Of a DNA stretch of 42,284 nt, positions 17,988 to 27,101 are shown one piece after another (the first letter of the stretch is position 1; the number at the start of each line of letters is the position of its first letter). Source of the DNA: Candidatus Thioglobus sp. REDSEA-S12_B1. Lineage in GTDB: Bacteria; Pseudomonadota; Gammaproteobacteria; PS1; Pseudothioglobaceae. The DNA lies in NCBI GenBank assembly GCA_001628405.1, contig LURN01000001.1:1-42284 (forward strand), written 5' to 3'. Below the pieces are notes generated by a model. The model saw nothing but the letters and a program-made list of their open reading frames with translations. It was not told where the DNA came from and ran no database searches. The translations under genes were made by a program, and so were the position numbers.

Positions 17988-18781
17988 TTCCCACCTACCT
18001 TAGTTGCTATTAGGCTAAAACACATCGGCGGACGACTCTTTTGGCTCGATAAAAACTCACCGCCTCCAGATATATCATGGGCATATTCATCAAAATGAGT
18101 AATACGAAAGCCATGACTGATAACATTCTCAAAAATCTCACTCAGTGGATGATGAAACCAATAACTTGGAGACTTAATGATTGCGTTCTGATCAAAATAG
18201 TCTCTTTCATTCTCCTCAACATAGAGCTCGCTATTAAAATAATCATTCACAATTTTGCTTCCTGAATCTTCTTCAAACAACTCCAAAATTGGATGCATCT
18301 CATACATAAAAATTTGACCACCTGGTTTCAATAATTTATCCAATATATCAAAAAAAGCTTTTAGGTTTTCAAGCCAACCTAACACTCCAATCGTGATGTA
18401 GAGTAAATCAAATTGATTATCATAAGCATTACCTAGCTCGTAAATATCACTGCAAACAAGCTCAACTTCAACATTTGAAGCTTTCACTAACACTTTAGCC
18501 TGCTGGATAAACTGATCACTAATATCAATACCAACGCAGCGACCGGCTCCAGCTTTCTTGACAGAGATGAGCTCTCTGGCATTATTGCAGTTAATTTGTG
18601 CAACCGACTTGCCTGATAACTGAATAGTTTTAAAAAGCTTTTGCTCTACAAAGTCGAAAGTTGTAAAGTCGTCTCTAGCTACCTCAAGAACCAAGTCATC
18701 AACATATTTCTTTTGATGAATTGGAGCACGCTCATTCCAATGAATACGATTCAAATTTGAATATTTTGAACGATATTCCAT
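17984..18781 (-). CDS. Class I SAM-dependent methyltransferase
   Basis: A 265-residue soluble protein with a Rossmann-type methyltransferase core at about 65-175. Motif I is replaced by VAQINCNNARELIS, followed by the acidic motif II GIDISDQFI, SDIYELG (motif III) and KPGGQIFMYEMHP (post-motif). The motif I lacks the usual GxGxG and instead reads like the small group in which a Q-I-N-C-x-x-G/A loop occupies that position. Target unknown. It heads a probable four-gene minus-strand operon with three EamA transporters and overlaps the first of them by four bases. Confidence 0.85.
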   Translation of the reverse strand: MEYRSKYSNLNRIHWNERAPIHQKKYVDDLVLEVARDDFTTFDFVEQKLFKTIQLSGKSVAQINCNNARELISVKKAGAGRCVGIDISDQFIQQAKVLVKASNVEVELVCSDIYELGNAYDNQFDLLYITIGVLGWLENLKAFFDILDKLLKPGGQIFMYEMHPILELFEEDSGSKIVNDYFNSELYVEENERDYFDQNAIIKSPSYWFHHPLSEIFENVISHGFRITHFDEYAHDISGGGEFLSSQKSRPPMCFSLIATKVGGK

Positions 18782-18804
18782 CGATCAAATTATAAGGAGC
18801 AAAC

Positions 18805-19395
18805 CTAGCTGAAAATTAATGAGTCTTTTCGATTTAAGATTTGTAAATTTGAATAATGACGTAAAGCGAAATACGCACCAAAGATGACGCCAGACCAAAT
18901 TAAATCGCCTGCAATTGTGTTCTGGAAAAAAGGAATCGCCATCGTGTAACAAAGAACAAGTCCTTCTAAGGTTTTGGCATACATTGGTGAGAAGGCCCAG
19001 ACAGCAAAGTTAGTTGCAATGAAGAAGACCGTTGAGCTCGCTAGAGCTGCACCGGCAATTCTAAGCACACCCAGCTTTCTTTGAAGAAAGTTTTTAAAAA
19101 CAATTGGAAAGAGTAAGGCGAGATAAACAACGAACATTGATTTTGAGCCAAACCAGTTTGCAGAGAGTGAACCAAAAGCGAAATAATCGCACAGCAGCAT
19201 AGTCGCTACTACCGCAACAATGGCCATGTATCTTTTTACAAAAATAAAGCCCGCAAAGAGCGCGATTGCGGCCATTGGAGTAAAGTTTGGCGGATGAGGC
19301 AAAAGCCTTCCAGCGACACCAAGGGCAATTAAGACTGCCAAAATAACTAAATAACTAAAACTTGAATTAAGTTTGTAATCTTGATTGTCCATCAT
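18805..19395 (-). CDS. DUF6580-family putative membrane transport protein
   Basis: A 196-residue membrane protein with five or six predicted helices. The segment LLPHPPNFTPMAAIALFAG (about 31-49) is the family hallmark and resembles the substrate-binding S-components of ECF-type vitamin transporters, though I cannot prove that relation by eye. The ribosome binding site GGAGAG stands directly before tandem ATGs at 19395 and 19392. It lies 31 bases downstream of a DUF4430 secreted protein on the same strand, so the two are likely one operon. No ECF ATPase or T-component is adjacent. Function is inferred only as probable small-molecule transport. Confidence 0.8.
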   Translation of the reverse strand: MMDNQDYKLNSSFSYLVILAVLIALGVAGRLLPHPPNFTPMAAIALFAGFIFVKRYMAIVAVVATMLLCDYFAFGSLSANWFGSKSMFVVYLALLFPIVFKNFLQRKLGVLRIAGAALASSTVFFIATNFAVWAFSPMYAKTLEGLVLCYTMAIPFFQNTIAGDLIWSGVIFGAYFALRHYSNLQILNRKDSLIFS

Positions 19396-19426
19396 TTCTC
19401 TCCAAATAATTTCGAATAATCATATC

Positions 19427-19801
19427 TTAAAAGGCTTCCATGTTCAAGCGAATAAATGTATCTTCATTGAGAATAACATCATGCGCACCAACCATTGACA
19501 TTGAGCCATTTACGTACAATGCCCAGTAGGTATTCCCAACAGCCTCTATCCCGCCCAAAGACATAATCTGAGGGCCAAAACTTGTATCCTTAACGCCAAC
19601 AACAACCAGCTGCCTGATAGCATCGTAAGAGTTCATCCCCTTCTCAACCTGTTTGACAGCAGTTAAATTGATTTGATCACCTGAGGTAATGGCCAGGGTC
19701 AATTGCACCGTCTCGTTTGAATTCTCTGCCATGACAGATAATGGCTGAAACGAGAATAAACCAATCAAAAATATCGATAAGATTTTAATATTTAAGTTCA
19801 T
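19427..19801 (-). CDS. Secreted DUF4430-domain protein (transcobalamin-like fold)
   Basis: A 124-residue protein with a clear signal peptide (about 1-25, ending SVMA-EN). The mature part is a single DUF4430 domain. The pattern GMNSYDAIRQL, FGPQIMSLGGIEAV, NTYWALYVNGSM and the C-terminal beta-strand match the family, which includes the C-terminal cobalamin-binding domain of transcobalamin and intrinsic factor. It is predicted periplasmic. It probably binds a small ligand and hands it to the membrane protein encoded 31 bases downstream. The 82-base gap to ffh shows no cobalamin riboswitch that I can recognise, so the corrinoid link rests on the family alone. Confidence 0.8.
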   Translation of the reverse strand: MNLNIKILSIFLIGLFSFQPLSVMAENSNETVQLTLAITSGDQINLTAVKQVEKGMNSYDAIRQLVVVGVKDTSFGPQIMSLGGIEAVGNTYWALYVNGSMSMVGAHDVILNEDTFIRLNMEAF

Positions 19802-19883
19802 TGATTTTTGAGGTCAGTTTAAAAGGCGAATTTTATATCAAAAACAACAAACTGCAAGGGTCATTAATAAAAATAATTACAAC

Positions 19884-21287
19884 CTAGAAAGGAAACTTCT
19901 TCTTTCCAAATCCGGGCATTTTAGATAAGTCAGGCATACCGCCCTGCCCTTGCATACCCTCCATTTGCTGCATCATCTTTTTCATCTTGCCGCCTTTCAT
20001 TTTTTTCATTGTTTTTTGCATTTTTTCAAACTGCTTTAGGAGCTTGTTGACGTGCTGAACATCGGTACCCGATCCAGCGGCAATTCTTTTTTTACGTGAA
20101 CCTTTAATTAAGTTGATATGGCTTCTCTCTTTGGGGGTCATCGAGTTAATAATAGCGATCATTCTGGAGCTCTCTTTATCTCCTATCACCTGATTTTTAA
20201 CGCTTTGCGGTATTTGACCCATGCCGGGGAGCTTATCCATTAATGCACCCATACCTCCCATGTCCTGCATTTGAATGAGCTGATCTCTCATGTCATCAAG
20301 ATCAAATCGACCTTTTGCCATCTTCTGGACACTTTTTTGTGCCTTCTTGTGATCTACCTTCTTAGAAATTTCATCGACCAGTGAGAGCACATCTCCCATT
20401 CCAAGAATTCTAGAAACCAATCTGTCAGGATGGAACGGCTCTAGAGCATCCGTCTTCTCCCCAACACCCATAAACTTGATGGGTTTGCCTGTGATGTGTC
20501 TAACCGAGAGCGCAGCACCGCCTCTTGCATCACCATCCGTTTTAGTTAGAATCACACCAGTCAGAGGCAGTCTGTCAGAGAATGCCTTTGCAGTATGAGC
20601 TGCGTCCTGACCTGTCATTGAATCGACAACGAAGAGTGTTTCGATCGGATTGACTTGTTTCTGAAGCGCCTGAATTTCAGACATCATTTGCTCGTCAATA
20701 GCGAGCCTTCCAGCAGTATCAACTAAAAGAACATCATGAAATTGTGATTGAGCATGTTTTTTAGCGTCAGCGACAATTTTTTCAGGCTTTTCATCTGCAC
20801 TCGAGGGGAAAAAATCAACTTCAATCTCTGAAGCAAGAACCTTTAGCTGCTCAATCGCAGCAGGCCTGTAAACGTCAGCACTGACTACGAGAATTTTCTT
20901 CTTTTGCTCTTGCTTTAAAAATCGCGCCAACTTGGCAATCGAGGTCGTCTTACCAGAGCCCTGAAGACCTGCAACCATAACAACGGCTGGAGGCTGTGTT
21001 GCAAGGTTTAAAGACTCATTTTGCCCGCCAATAACCTCAGTGAGTTCAGTCTCAACGAGCTTAATAAAGGCTTGCGAGGGGCTGAGCCCTTCACCCACCT
21101 TAAGTCCAATAGCTTTGGCTTGGACTCTGTCAATGAAATGCTTAATCACATCAAGCGCGACATCAGCCTCAAGAAGTGACCTTCTTACCTCACGAATGGC
21201 CTCCTTGATGTTGGATTCTGATAACTTGTTTTTTCCCTGAAGGGCCTTAAAACTATTGGAAAGTCGATCTGTTAAATTATCAAACAT
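19884..21287 (-). CDS. ffh: Signal recognition particle GTPase Ffh (SRP54)
   Basis: Ffh binds signal sequences of nascent membrane proteins together with 4.5S RNA and docks on FtsY. Its 467 residues comprise the N helical bundle (1-90), the G domain with G1 GLQGSGKTTS (about 106-115), DTAGRL and TKTDGDARGG, and the methionine-rich M domain (about 295-467). The M domain has RNA-contacting SGTDVQHVNKLLKQF and a tail of MKKMKGGKMKKMMQQM type. Length is normal. It is divergent from ypjD across only about 60 bases, a synteny frequent in gammaproteobacteria. Confidence 0.97.
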   Translation of the reverse strand: MFDNLTDRLSNSFKALQGKNKLSESNIKEAIREVRRSLLEADVALDVIKHFIDRVQAKAIGLKVGEGLSPSQAFIKLVETELTEVIGGQNESLNLATQPPAVVMVAGLQGSGKTTSIAKLARFLKQEQKKKILVVSADVYRPAAIEQLKVLASEIEVDFFPSSADEKPEKIVADAKKHAQSQFHDVLLVDTAGRLAIDEQMMSEIQALQKQVNPIETLFVVDSMTGQDAAHTAKAFSDRLPLTGVILTKTDGDARGGAALSVRHITGKPIKFMGVGEKTDALEPFHPDRLVSRILGMGDVLSLVDEISKKVDHKKAQKSVQKMAKGRFDLDDMRDQLIQMQDMGGMGALMDKLPGMGQIPQSVKNQVIGDKESSRMIAIINSMTPKERSHINLIKGSRKKRIAAGSGTDVQHVNKLLKQFEKMQKTMKKMKGGKMKKMMQQMEGMQGQGGMPDLSKMPGFGKKKFPF

Positions 21288-21346
21288 TACGTTCAGGTTG
21301 GTTGAAATATATTATTATATAATCTTTTGCATAGCCATTGCTAGAG

Positions 21347-22135
21347 ATGCCATTACTACACACTCTTCCATTCATCACCTATCTCTTAGCTGGGCTTCTG
21401 CTGACCCGATATTTTGTTCTAGATAAGGTCACCAATCAACATCGAATTATTGTTAATTTATTGCTCTTTGTCGCGTGCACATCTCACGGCTATATTTTGT
21501 TTGAGCTTTGGCAGCATGAAGGCGTATTTTTTGGATTGACAGTGAGTATTTCATTTGTGGCTTGGGTTGTTGCAACGCTATTGTTTTTAACCTCGTTTGC
21601 AAAGCCAATACATTCGCTTGGAATCATCGTTTACCCTTTGAGCGCAATTGCAGTGATAGTTGCCTTTCTTTATCCAGGCTCTCAAGGCAAACTCCTCTCT
21701 ATTTCAATTGCTGCGCATGTCTTCCTTTCAATTGGAGCCTATGCCCTGCTCTCCTTAGCGGTGGGTCAATCTCTCCTTCTCAACATTCAAGAACGATTCT
21801 TGCATGAGCACAACTACAACACCTTTGTGGATAAACTTCCTGCACTCCAAACGATGGAAGATTTTCTATATCAGACACTCAAAATGGGCTTCTTATTGCT
21901 CACACTTTCGCTCATCTCAGGCTACTTCTATATCAGTGATTTCTTTACTCAGAAGCTGACCTTTAAAACCATCCTATCTGTGATGGCCTGGATAGGTTTT
22001 GCTGGAATCCTTTTTGTGCACATGGTCTTTGGCATCAGAGGAAAGCTTATCGTTCTATTAACTCAAGTCGCCTTTGCCGTTCTGGTCTTGTCTTACTTTG
22101 GAAACAAGTTCTTTTTCGAAGTCTTAGCTGTATGA
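21347..22135 (+). CDS. ypjD: Inner membrane protein YpjD (cytochrome c assembly/CcsA-like family)
   Basis: About 262 residues with seven or eight transmembrane helices and the CcsA/HemX-type layout. Conserved elements are SIAAHVFLSIGAYALLSLA (about 120-140) and a C-terminal HMVFGIRGK segment (about 228-236) with the histidines expected in this family. The family is related to haem-handling proteins of cytochrome c assembly, but the exact role of YpjD is unknown. I use the ATG at 21347, giving MPLLHTLPF and a length close to E. coli YpjD (263), in preference to a TTG nine bases upstream. Its position next to ffh supports the call. Confidence 0.88.
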   Translation: MPLLHTLPFITYLLAGLLLTRYFVLDKVTNQHRIIVNLLLFVACTSHGYILFELWQHEGVFFGLTVSISFVAWVVATLLFLTSFAKPIHSLGIIVYPLSAIAVIVAFLYPGSQGKLLSISIAAHVFLSIGAYALLSLAVGQSLLLNIQERFLHEHNYNTFVDKLPALQTMEDFLYQTLKMGFLLLTLSLISGYFYISDFFTQKLTFKTILSVMAWIGFAGILFVHMVFGIRGKLIVLLTQVAFAVLVLSYFGNKFFFEVLAV

Positions 22136-22145
22136 ATAATGAATC

Positions 22146-22538
22146 ATGAATGAATATAAAACACTAAAAGGAGAGTGCCTGTGCGGCCAAGTATCATGGG
22201 AGCTCTCAGGACCGTATGAGTTTTTCGGTATGTGTCAGTGCTCAAGATGCAGAAAGGTCACGGGCGCTGCATTTGCAACGAATCTCTTTGTCAAAGCAAA
22301 GCAATTTAAGTGGATTTCGGGTGAAGACAATACCGGTAAATATGCTTTGGAGCCACCAAACACTTTTGGAAACGCTTTTTGTAAAAACTGTGGCTCAAGG
22401 GCACCAAGATTTATACCCTCGAAAGGATGGATGTTAGCTCCGCTAGGAAGCACTATGGTTGCTCCTGAAATTAAACCAACGCTGGTTTGTGCTAAAGACC
22501 ATACTGACTGGTTTAGCGGTCTAGAGGAAATTATTTAG
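22146..22538 (+). CDS. GFA/CENP-V domain zinc protein
   Basis: A 130-residue protein with the Mss4-like zinc fold of the GFA (glutathione-dependent formaldehyde-activating) family. Zinc ligands are visible as CLCGQVSW (Cys 11 and 13), [11 protein letters not shown] (near 31-36) and FCKNCGS (near 78-81). Members bind glutathione adducts or simply zinc, and most have no proven reaction. It starts ten bases after ypjD on the same strand. Its stop overlaps the last four bases of the convergent lepA gene. Confidence 0.87.
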   Translation: MNEYKTLKGECLCGQVSWELSGPYEFFGMCQCSRCRKVTGAAFATNLFVKAKQFKWISGEDNTGKYALEPPNTFGNAFCKNCGSRAPRFIPSKGWMLAPLGSTMVAPEIKPTLVCAKDHTDWFSGLEEII

Positions 22539-24322
22539 TCAATATGAAGAACAGCAAGGAATGCCTCTTGCGGGATGTCTACCCTTCCAATCGACCTCAT
22601 TCTTTTCTTGCCCTTCTTCTGTTTTTCCAGTAACTTTCTTTTGCGCGTTATATCTCCGCCATAGCACTTTGCGGTCACATTTTTTCTGAGCGCCTTAACG
22701 TTGGTTCTAGAAATAATCTTAACACCAATACAGGCCTGAATAGCGACATCAAACATTTGCCTAGGAATGAGCTCCTTCATTTTCTCAGCGATCTCTCTGC
22801 CTTTGTAGACAGAGTTATCCCTGTGAATAATGAGTGCCAAGGCGTCAACCCCTTCACCGTTGATGAGTATATCAAGACGAATCAAATCAGAGGCTTGGTA
22901 GCGCTCAAATTGGTAGTCCATCGATGCGAATCCTCGAGAGACTGACTTCAGTTTATCAAAGAAATCAAGAACGACCTCATTGAGAGGCAACTCGTAAACA
23001 ATCGATACCTGTCTGCCCATATAGTTGATGCTTTTTTGAACCCCTCTCTTTTCAACGCAGAGACTAATTACTGGACCAACATATTCACTGGTGACTAGTA
23101 TATTTGCTGTAATGATGGGCTCTCTAAACTCTGCAATAGTCTGAACTGGGGGAAGCTTTGATGGGCTATCAATCTTTGAGATATTGCCCTTAGTATCGAG
23201 TATTTCATAGATTACCGTTGGCGCCGTTGTAATCAAATCAAGATCATATTCACGCTCAAGCCTCTCTTGAACAATCTCCATGTGCAGAAGACCTAAGAAT
23301 CCAATTCGAAAACCAAAACCCAAAGCGTCAGAATTTTCAGGTTCGTACTGTAAAGCGGCGTCATTGAGCCTCAACTTTCCAAGCGCATCTCTAAATTTTT
23401 CATAGTCTTCGCCAGAGGTCGGGAATAGCCCTGCAAAAACCCGAGGCTGAACTGGCTTAAAGCCATCTAGAGGCAATTCGACTGGGTTTTTACTACCAGT
23501 AATCGTATCACCAACCGGAGCACCGTCGATATTTTTAATACTGGCGATTAAGTAACCAACCTCACCCGCCTTGAGGTTTTCGGTTTTGGTTCTTTTCGGG
23601 GTAAAAATACCAACCTCATCAACCAGATGCTCATTTTTATTCGAAAAGATTTTAATTTTTGTTTTAGCTTTAATCTCGCCATCAATAACTCTGATTAGAG
23701 ATACCACCCCAAGATAGTTATCGAACCAAGAGTCAATAATGAGCGCCTTAATTGGAGCGTCCATCTTCCCCTCTGGGGCAGGAATCCTCTCCACAATCTG
23801 CTCCAGAATCTCCTCAATACCGATTCCAGATTTGGCGCTGGCATGGACAGCGTCATGAGCCTCAACCCCAACGACATCCTCAATTTCATCGACCACCCTC
23901 TCAGGCTCAGCAGCAGGCAAGTCAATTTTGTTGAGTACTGCCAAAACCTCAAGACCCTGATCGATAGCGGTGTAACAGTTGGCAACGGTCTGAGCCTCAA
24001 CTCCCTGAGACGCATCAACAATTAACAAAGCGCCTTCGCAGGCAGAGAGCGAGCGGGATACCTCATAGGAAAAATCGACATGCCCTGGCGTATCGATAAA
24101 GTTGAGCTGATAGGTCTCTCCATCCTGAGCCTTGTAGTTCAGTGAGACGCTTTGCGACTTGATTGTAATCCCTCTCTCTTTCTCAATATCCATCGAGTCG
24201 AGAACCTGAGATGACATCTCTCGATCACTCAATCCACCGCAATATTGAATGAATCGATCAGCAATCGTTGACTTACCGTGATCGATGTGAGCAATGATAG
24301 AAAAATTTCGGATTTTTTGCAT
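22535..24322 (-). CDS. lepA: Elongation factor 4 (LepA)
   Basis: A ribosome-associated translational GTPase, 595 residues (E. coli 599). The G domain has G1 AHIDHGKST (about 10-18), G2 [10 protein letters not shown]3 DTPGHVDF and G4 NKIDL. Domain II and the EF-G-like domains follow, and the LepA-specific C-terminal domain ends with the basic [17 protein letters not shown] segment. LepA promotes proper 30S/initiation and tolerates unusual tRNA states. lepB, the usual partner, is not next to it: downstream is the convergent GFA gene and upstream is divergent bcp, 51 bases away. Confidence 0.97.
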   Translation of the reverse strand: MQKIRNFSIIAHIDHGKSTIADRFIQYCGGLSDREMSSQVLDSMDIEKERGITIKSQSVSLNYKAQDGETYQLNFIDTPGHVDFSYEVSRSLSACEGALLIVDASQGVEAQTVANCYTAIDQGLEVLAVLNKIDLPAAEPERVVDEIEDVVGVEAHDAVHASAKSGIGIEEILEQIVERIPAPEGKMDAPIKALIIDSWFDNYLGVVSLIRVIDGEIKAKTKIKIFSNKNEHLVDEVGIFTPKRTKTENLKAGEVGYLIASIKNIDGAPVGDTITGSKNPVELPLDGFKPVQPRVFAGLFPTSGEDYEKFRDALGKLRLNDAALQYEPENSDALGFGFRIGFLGLLHMEIVQERLEREYDLDLITTAPTVIYEILDTKGNISKIDSPSKLPPVQTIAEFREPIITANILVTSEYVGPVISLCVEKRGVQKSINYMGRQVSIVYELPLNEVVLDFFDKLKSVSRGFASMDYQFERYQASDLIRLDILINGEGVDALALIIHRDNSVYKGREIAEKMKELIPRQMFDVAIQACIGVKIISRTNVKALRKNVTAKCYGGDITRKRKLLEKQKKGKKRMRSIGRVDIPQEAFLAVLHID

Positions 24323-24373
24323 ATCAATGATAAAATGAATGCTTTTAATTTAAACCATGAGATTATATCGTAT

Positions 24374-24823
24374 ATGAATAAAGTAAACCCTACTACATGT
24401 GTTGCAACAAGTAATCAAAATGTCAACATTCCTGACGACCAAGGAAGGAATATTGTGCTCTATTTTTACCCAAAGGATGACACTCCAGGATGCACGATTG
24501 AAGGTAACGACTTTACTAGGCTGAATGACTCTTTTGCTGAAAATAATTCGGTAGTCTATGGCGTCTCTAGAGACTCGATTGCGTCCCATGAAAAATTCAT
24601 TAATAAGTTTAACTACACGATCGATTTAATCTCGGATGAGGACGAATCTTTGTGCAAGCAGTTCGATGTCTTAAAGCTCAAAAAAATGTACGGCAAGGAG
24701 CACATTGGAATAGTTAGATCTACTTTTGTCATTAGCCCAGAGGGTGATATTCTCAAACAGTGGGATAAAGTCAAAGTGGATGGGCACGCTGAGGAAGTTC
24801 TAGACTTCGTAAAGACTCTATGA
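24374..24823 (+). CDS. bcp: Peroxiredoxin of the BCP/PrxQ type
   Basis: A thiol peroxidase of 149 residues that reduces hydroperoxides in the cytoplasm using thioredoxin. The peroxidatic cysteine is in YFYPKDDTPGCTIEG (about residue 44). The second cysteine that E. coli BCP has five residues later is absent. A cysteine in DESLCKQFDV (about 93) could serve as the resolving residue, as in the other BCP subgroup. I start at the ATG at 24374, giving normal length; the open frame extends to 24278, into the lepA 5' end, and is not needed. The stop overlaps ubiG by four bases (ATGA). Confidence 0.9.
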   Translation: MNKVNPTTCVATSNQNVNIPDDQGRNIVLYFYPKDDTPGCTIEGNDFTRLNDSFAENNSVVYGVSRDSIASHEKFINKFNYTIDLISDEDESLCKQFDVLKLKKMYGKEHIGIVRSTFVISPEGDILKQWDKVKVDGHAEEVLDFVKTL

Positions 24824-25524
24824 ATCCAAACGTTGACCACGAAGAGGTAAATAAATTTGCAGCACTAGCTGCGCGCTGGTGGGATAGAAATTCTGAGTTT
24901 AAACCACTTCACGACATTAATCCGCTTCGTCTTAATTACATCAAAGAGCAGTGCGGTGGCTCTTTAGAGGGTAAACGAATTCTTGACATAGGTTGCGGCG
25001 GCGGAATTCTCAGCGAGTCATTAGCACTTGAGGGTGCCAGCGTTGTTGGTATTGACCTTGCAGAGGCGGGCTTAGAGGTCGCAAAGCTTCACCTTTTAGA
25101 GTCCGGATTGGATATTGATTACCAGTTTATTTCTGCCGAAGAGCTTGCTCAGTCTGAGTCAGGCTCTTTCGACGTCATTGCCTGTCTTGAGATGTTAGAG
25201 CATGTCCCGGATCCTTCTCTCATTATTGAGGCTTGCTCAAAACTAATCAAGCCTGATGGTCAAGTATTTTTCTCAACCATCAACAGGAATCCAAAGTCTT
25301 ACTTCTTTGCAATTGTCGGTGCTGAGTATGTTCTAAATCTTCTGCCTAAAGGGACGCATCACTATGAAAAGTTTATCCGTCCGAGCGAGATTGATGAGTG
25401 GGCAAGGCCATATGATTTATCGATCAGCTCTATGATTGGGATGACTTACAATCCGATCACAAAGAAATACAAGCTTGGAGATGATGTCAGTGTGAATTAC
25501 ATTGTCCACTACAAGAAAAACTAG
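24820..25524 (+). CDS. ubiG: Ubiquinone biosynthesis O-methyltransferase
   Basis: UbiG performs both O-methylations in ubiquinone synthesis at the inner membrane face. The 234-residue length fits (E. coli 240). FAALAARWWDRNSEFKPLH at the N-terminus is family-specific. Motif I is LDIGCGGGILSESLA (about 48-62), followed by GIDLAEAGL and the post-motif KPDGQVFFSTINR. The segment LPKGTHHYEKFIRPSE is also typical UbiG. Translation is probably coupled to bcp. The link with a peroxiredoxin is common-sense respiratory physiology but is not proven. Confidence 0.96.
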   Translation: MNPNVDHEEVNKFAALAARWWDRNSEFKPLHDINPLRLNYIKEQCGGSLEGKRILDIGCGGGILSESLALEGASVVGIDLAEAGLEVAKLHLLESGLDIDYQFISAEELAQSESGSFDVIACLEMLEHVPDPSLIIEACSKLIKPDGQVFFSTINRNPKSYFFAIVGAEYVLNLLPKGTHHYEKFIRPSEIDEWARPYDLSISSMIGMTYNPITKKYKLGDDVSVNYIVHYKKN

Positions 25525-25545
25525 CTATTTTTAAAGGGGCAGTCT

Positions 25546-27087
25546 ATGCCATTGAGAATCACACTTGGAAACCTTCTTCATGAATGTGCAGAAAAGTTTT
25601 CTGAGCGTGAATTCTTGGTTATTGCTGAAACTGGTGAGTCTTTAACTTACAATACATTTGAGGTTCTAACCAATCGAATTACGAATGGTTTATTAGAGCA
25701 ATTCTCTGAAAAGATAGAATACGTTGATATTTTTCTTGAAAATAGCGCTCAATATCTCGCATTAACTTACGCTCTAAAAAAAGCGAACGCGATAGAGGTA
25801 TCGATAAACCCTGCTATGCGCGGTGAATCTCTGGCTCGAATGATTGACCAAACAGGGTCAAAATTATTGTTCACTTCAGGACTTCAGCTTGAAGCTTTAG
25901 ATCAAATTCGAGAATCGATACCACACATTGAAATTTTAATTATGTTGGATTCTGTCGATCAGGCTCAAAAACTTTTCCCAGAACTTCAAATCATTTCCTT
26001 TGAAGATTTACTATCAGATTGTATAGATCATGTTGATTCGCTTGCAAAAGATACCGACATTGCAACAATCCTTTTTACCTCTGGCACGACTGGAGTATCA
26101 AAAGGATGCCTCCTGTCTCATCGTTACGCTGTCAGGACTGCTGAAAACTTAATTGAGCCCAACAGGATTACTATAAACGATTCTGTATATACATTCTATC
26201 CCTTGTCCCATATTGGTCCTGCCTACTATGACATTCTTCCAACTATGATGACCGGAGGTCGAGTAATACTGCGTCAGCGTTTTAGTGTTTCAAATTTTTG
26301 GCCTGAAGCCAAAAAATATGGTGCCACTTGGTTCATGATGTTGGGCTCTGTTCAACAGCTCTTATGGGCACATCCGACCTGCCCAGAGGAAAAAGAGCAC
26401 AAAGTGACAAGGTGCTGGGGCACTCCAGCCCCTGTCCCCAAGAAAGATTTTGATGAGCGGTTTAATTTGCATTTAGTTCCTGGTGGTGGCTACGGGTCAA
26501 CCGATGCTGGATGGGTAGTTGCACCTCAATGGGATCACCCTGGCGGAATCGTTCTACCTCATTTTGAAGTGGCCATCCACGATGAAAATGATGACCCATT
26601 ACCTCCCGGCGAGCCAGGAGAAATGGTGGTTCGACCTCTCGAGCCTGGAGTCATGTCTAGCGGTTATTTTGGTATGCCTGAGAAAACCCTTGAGAGCTGG
26701 AGGAATCTATGGTTCCATACGGGCGATATAGCTCGCCTGGATGAACAAGGCAGGTTTTATTTCATGCACAGAATGAGTGAAAGAATTCGCGTAAAAGGTG
26801 AAATGGTTTCTGCTTACGAGGTTGAGGAAGGGGTACTGACTCATCCACAAGTTGAAGACTGTGCTGTTATCGGCGTTCCAGGTGAGATGGTTGAAGAAGA
26901 TATTGCGCTCTTCATCGTTAAGAAGACTAACGCTGAGCTGAGTGAACAAGAGCTAATTCAGCACTGCAGAGATCGAATGGCAAAATTTATGATTCCAAAA
27001 CATATTGTATTCCTAGATCAATTGCCAAGAACATCTACCGGCAAACCTGAAAAAGGAAAATTATCTTCTTATTGGGCTGCTAGTTAG
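25546..27087 (+). CDS. Acyl-CoA synthetase / AMP-dependent ligase (CaiC-like)
   Basis: A 513-residue adenylate-forming ligase that activates a carboxylic acid to its CoA thioester. The phosphate-binding P-loop TILFTSGTTGVSKG is near 173-186. GGYGSTDAG (A5-type), WFHTGDIARLDEQG (A7) and RIRVKGEMVSAYEVE (A8) follow, and the C-terminal catalytic lysine lies in PRTSTGKPEKGKL. The overall look is closest to crotonobetaine/carnitine-CoA ligases and short- to medium-chain acyl-CoA ligases. Substrate is not determinable. It follows ubiG after 21 bases with its own AAAGGGG ribosome binding site. Confidence 0.9.
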   Translation: MPLRITLGNLLHECAEKFSEREFLVIAETGESLTYNTFEVLTNRITNGLLEQFSEKIEYVDIFLENSAQYLALTYALKKANAIEVSINPAMRGESLARMIDQTGSKLLFTSGLQLEALDQIRESIPHIEILIMLDSVDQAQKLFPELQIISFEDLLSDCIDHVDSLAKDTDIATILFTSGTTGVSKGCLLSHRYAVRTAENLIEPNRITINDSVYTFYPLSHIGPAYYDILPTMMTGGRVILRQRFSVSNFWPEAKKYGATWFMMLGSVQQLLWAHPTCPEEKEHKVTRCWGTPAPVPKKDFDERFNLHLVPGGGYGSTDAGWVVAPQWDHPGGIVLPHFEVAIHDENDDPLPPGEPGEMVVRPLEPGVMSSGYFGMPEKTLESWRNLWFHTGDIARLDEQGRFYFMHRMSERIRVKGEMVSAYEVEEGVLTHPQVEDCAVIGVPGEMVEEDIALFIVKKTNAELSEQELIQHCRDRMAKFMIPKHIVFLDQLPRTSTGKPEKGKLSSYWAAS

Positions 27088-27101
27088 ATCTTCACTTGAT
27101 T

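Noticed and set aside
24278..24373. N-terminal extension of the BCP peroxiredoxin
   Set aside because: It would overlap the lepA start, and the normal family length is reached from the ATG at 24374.
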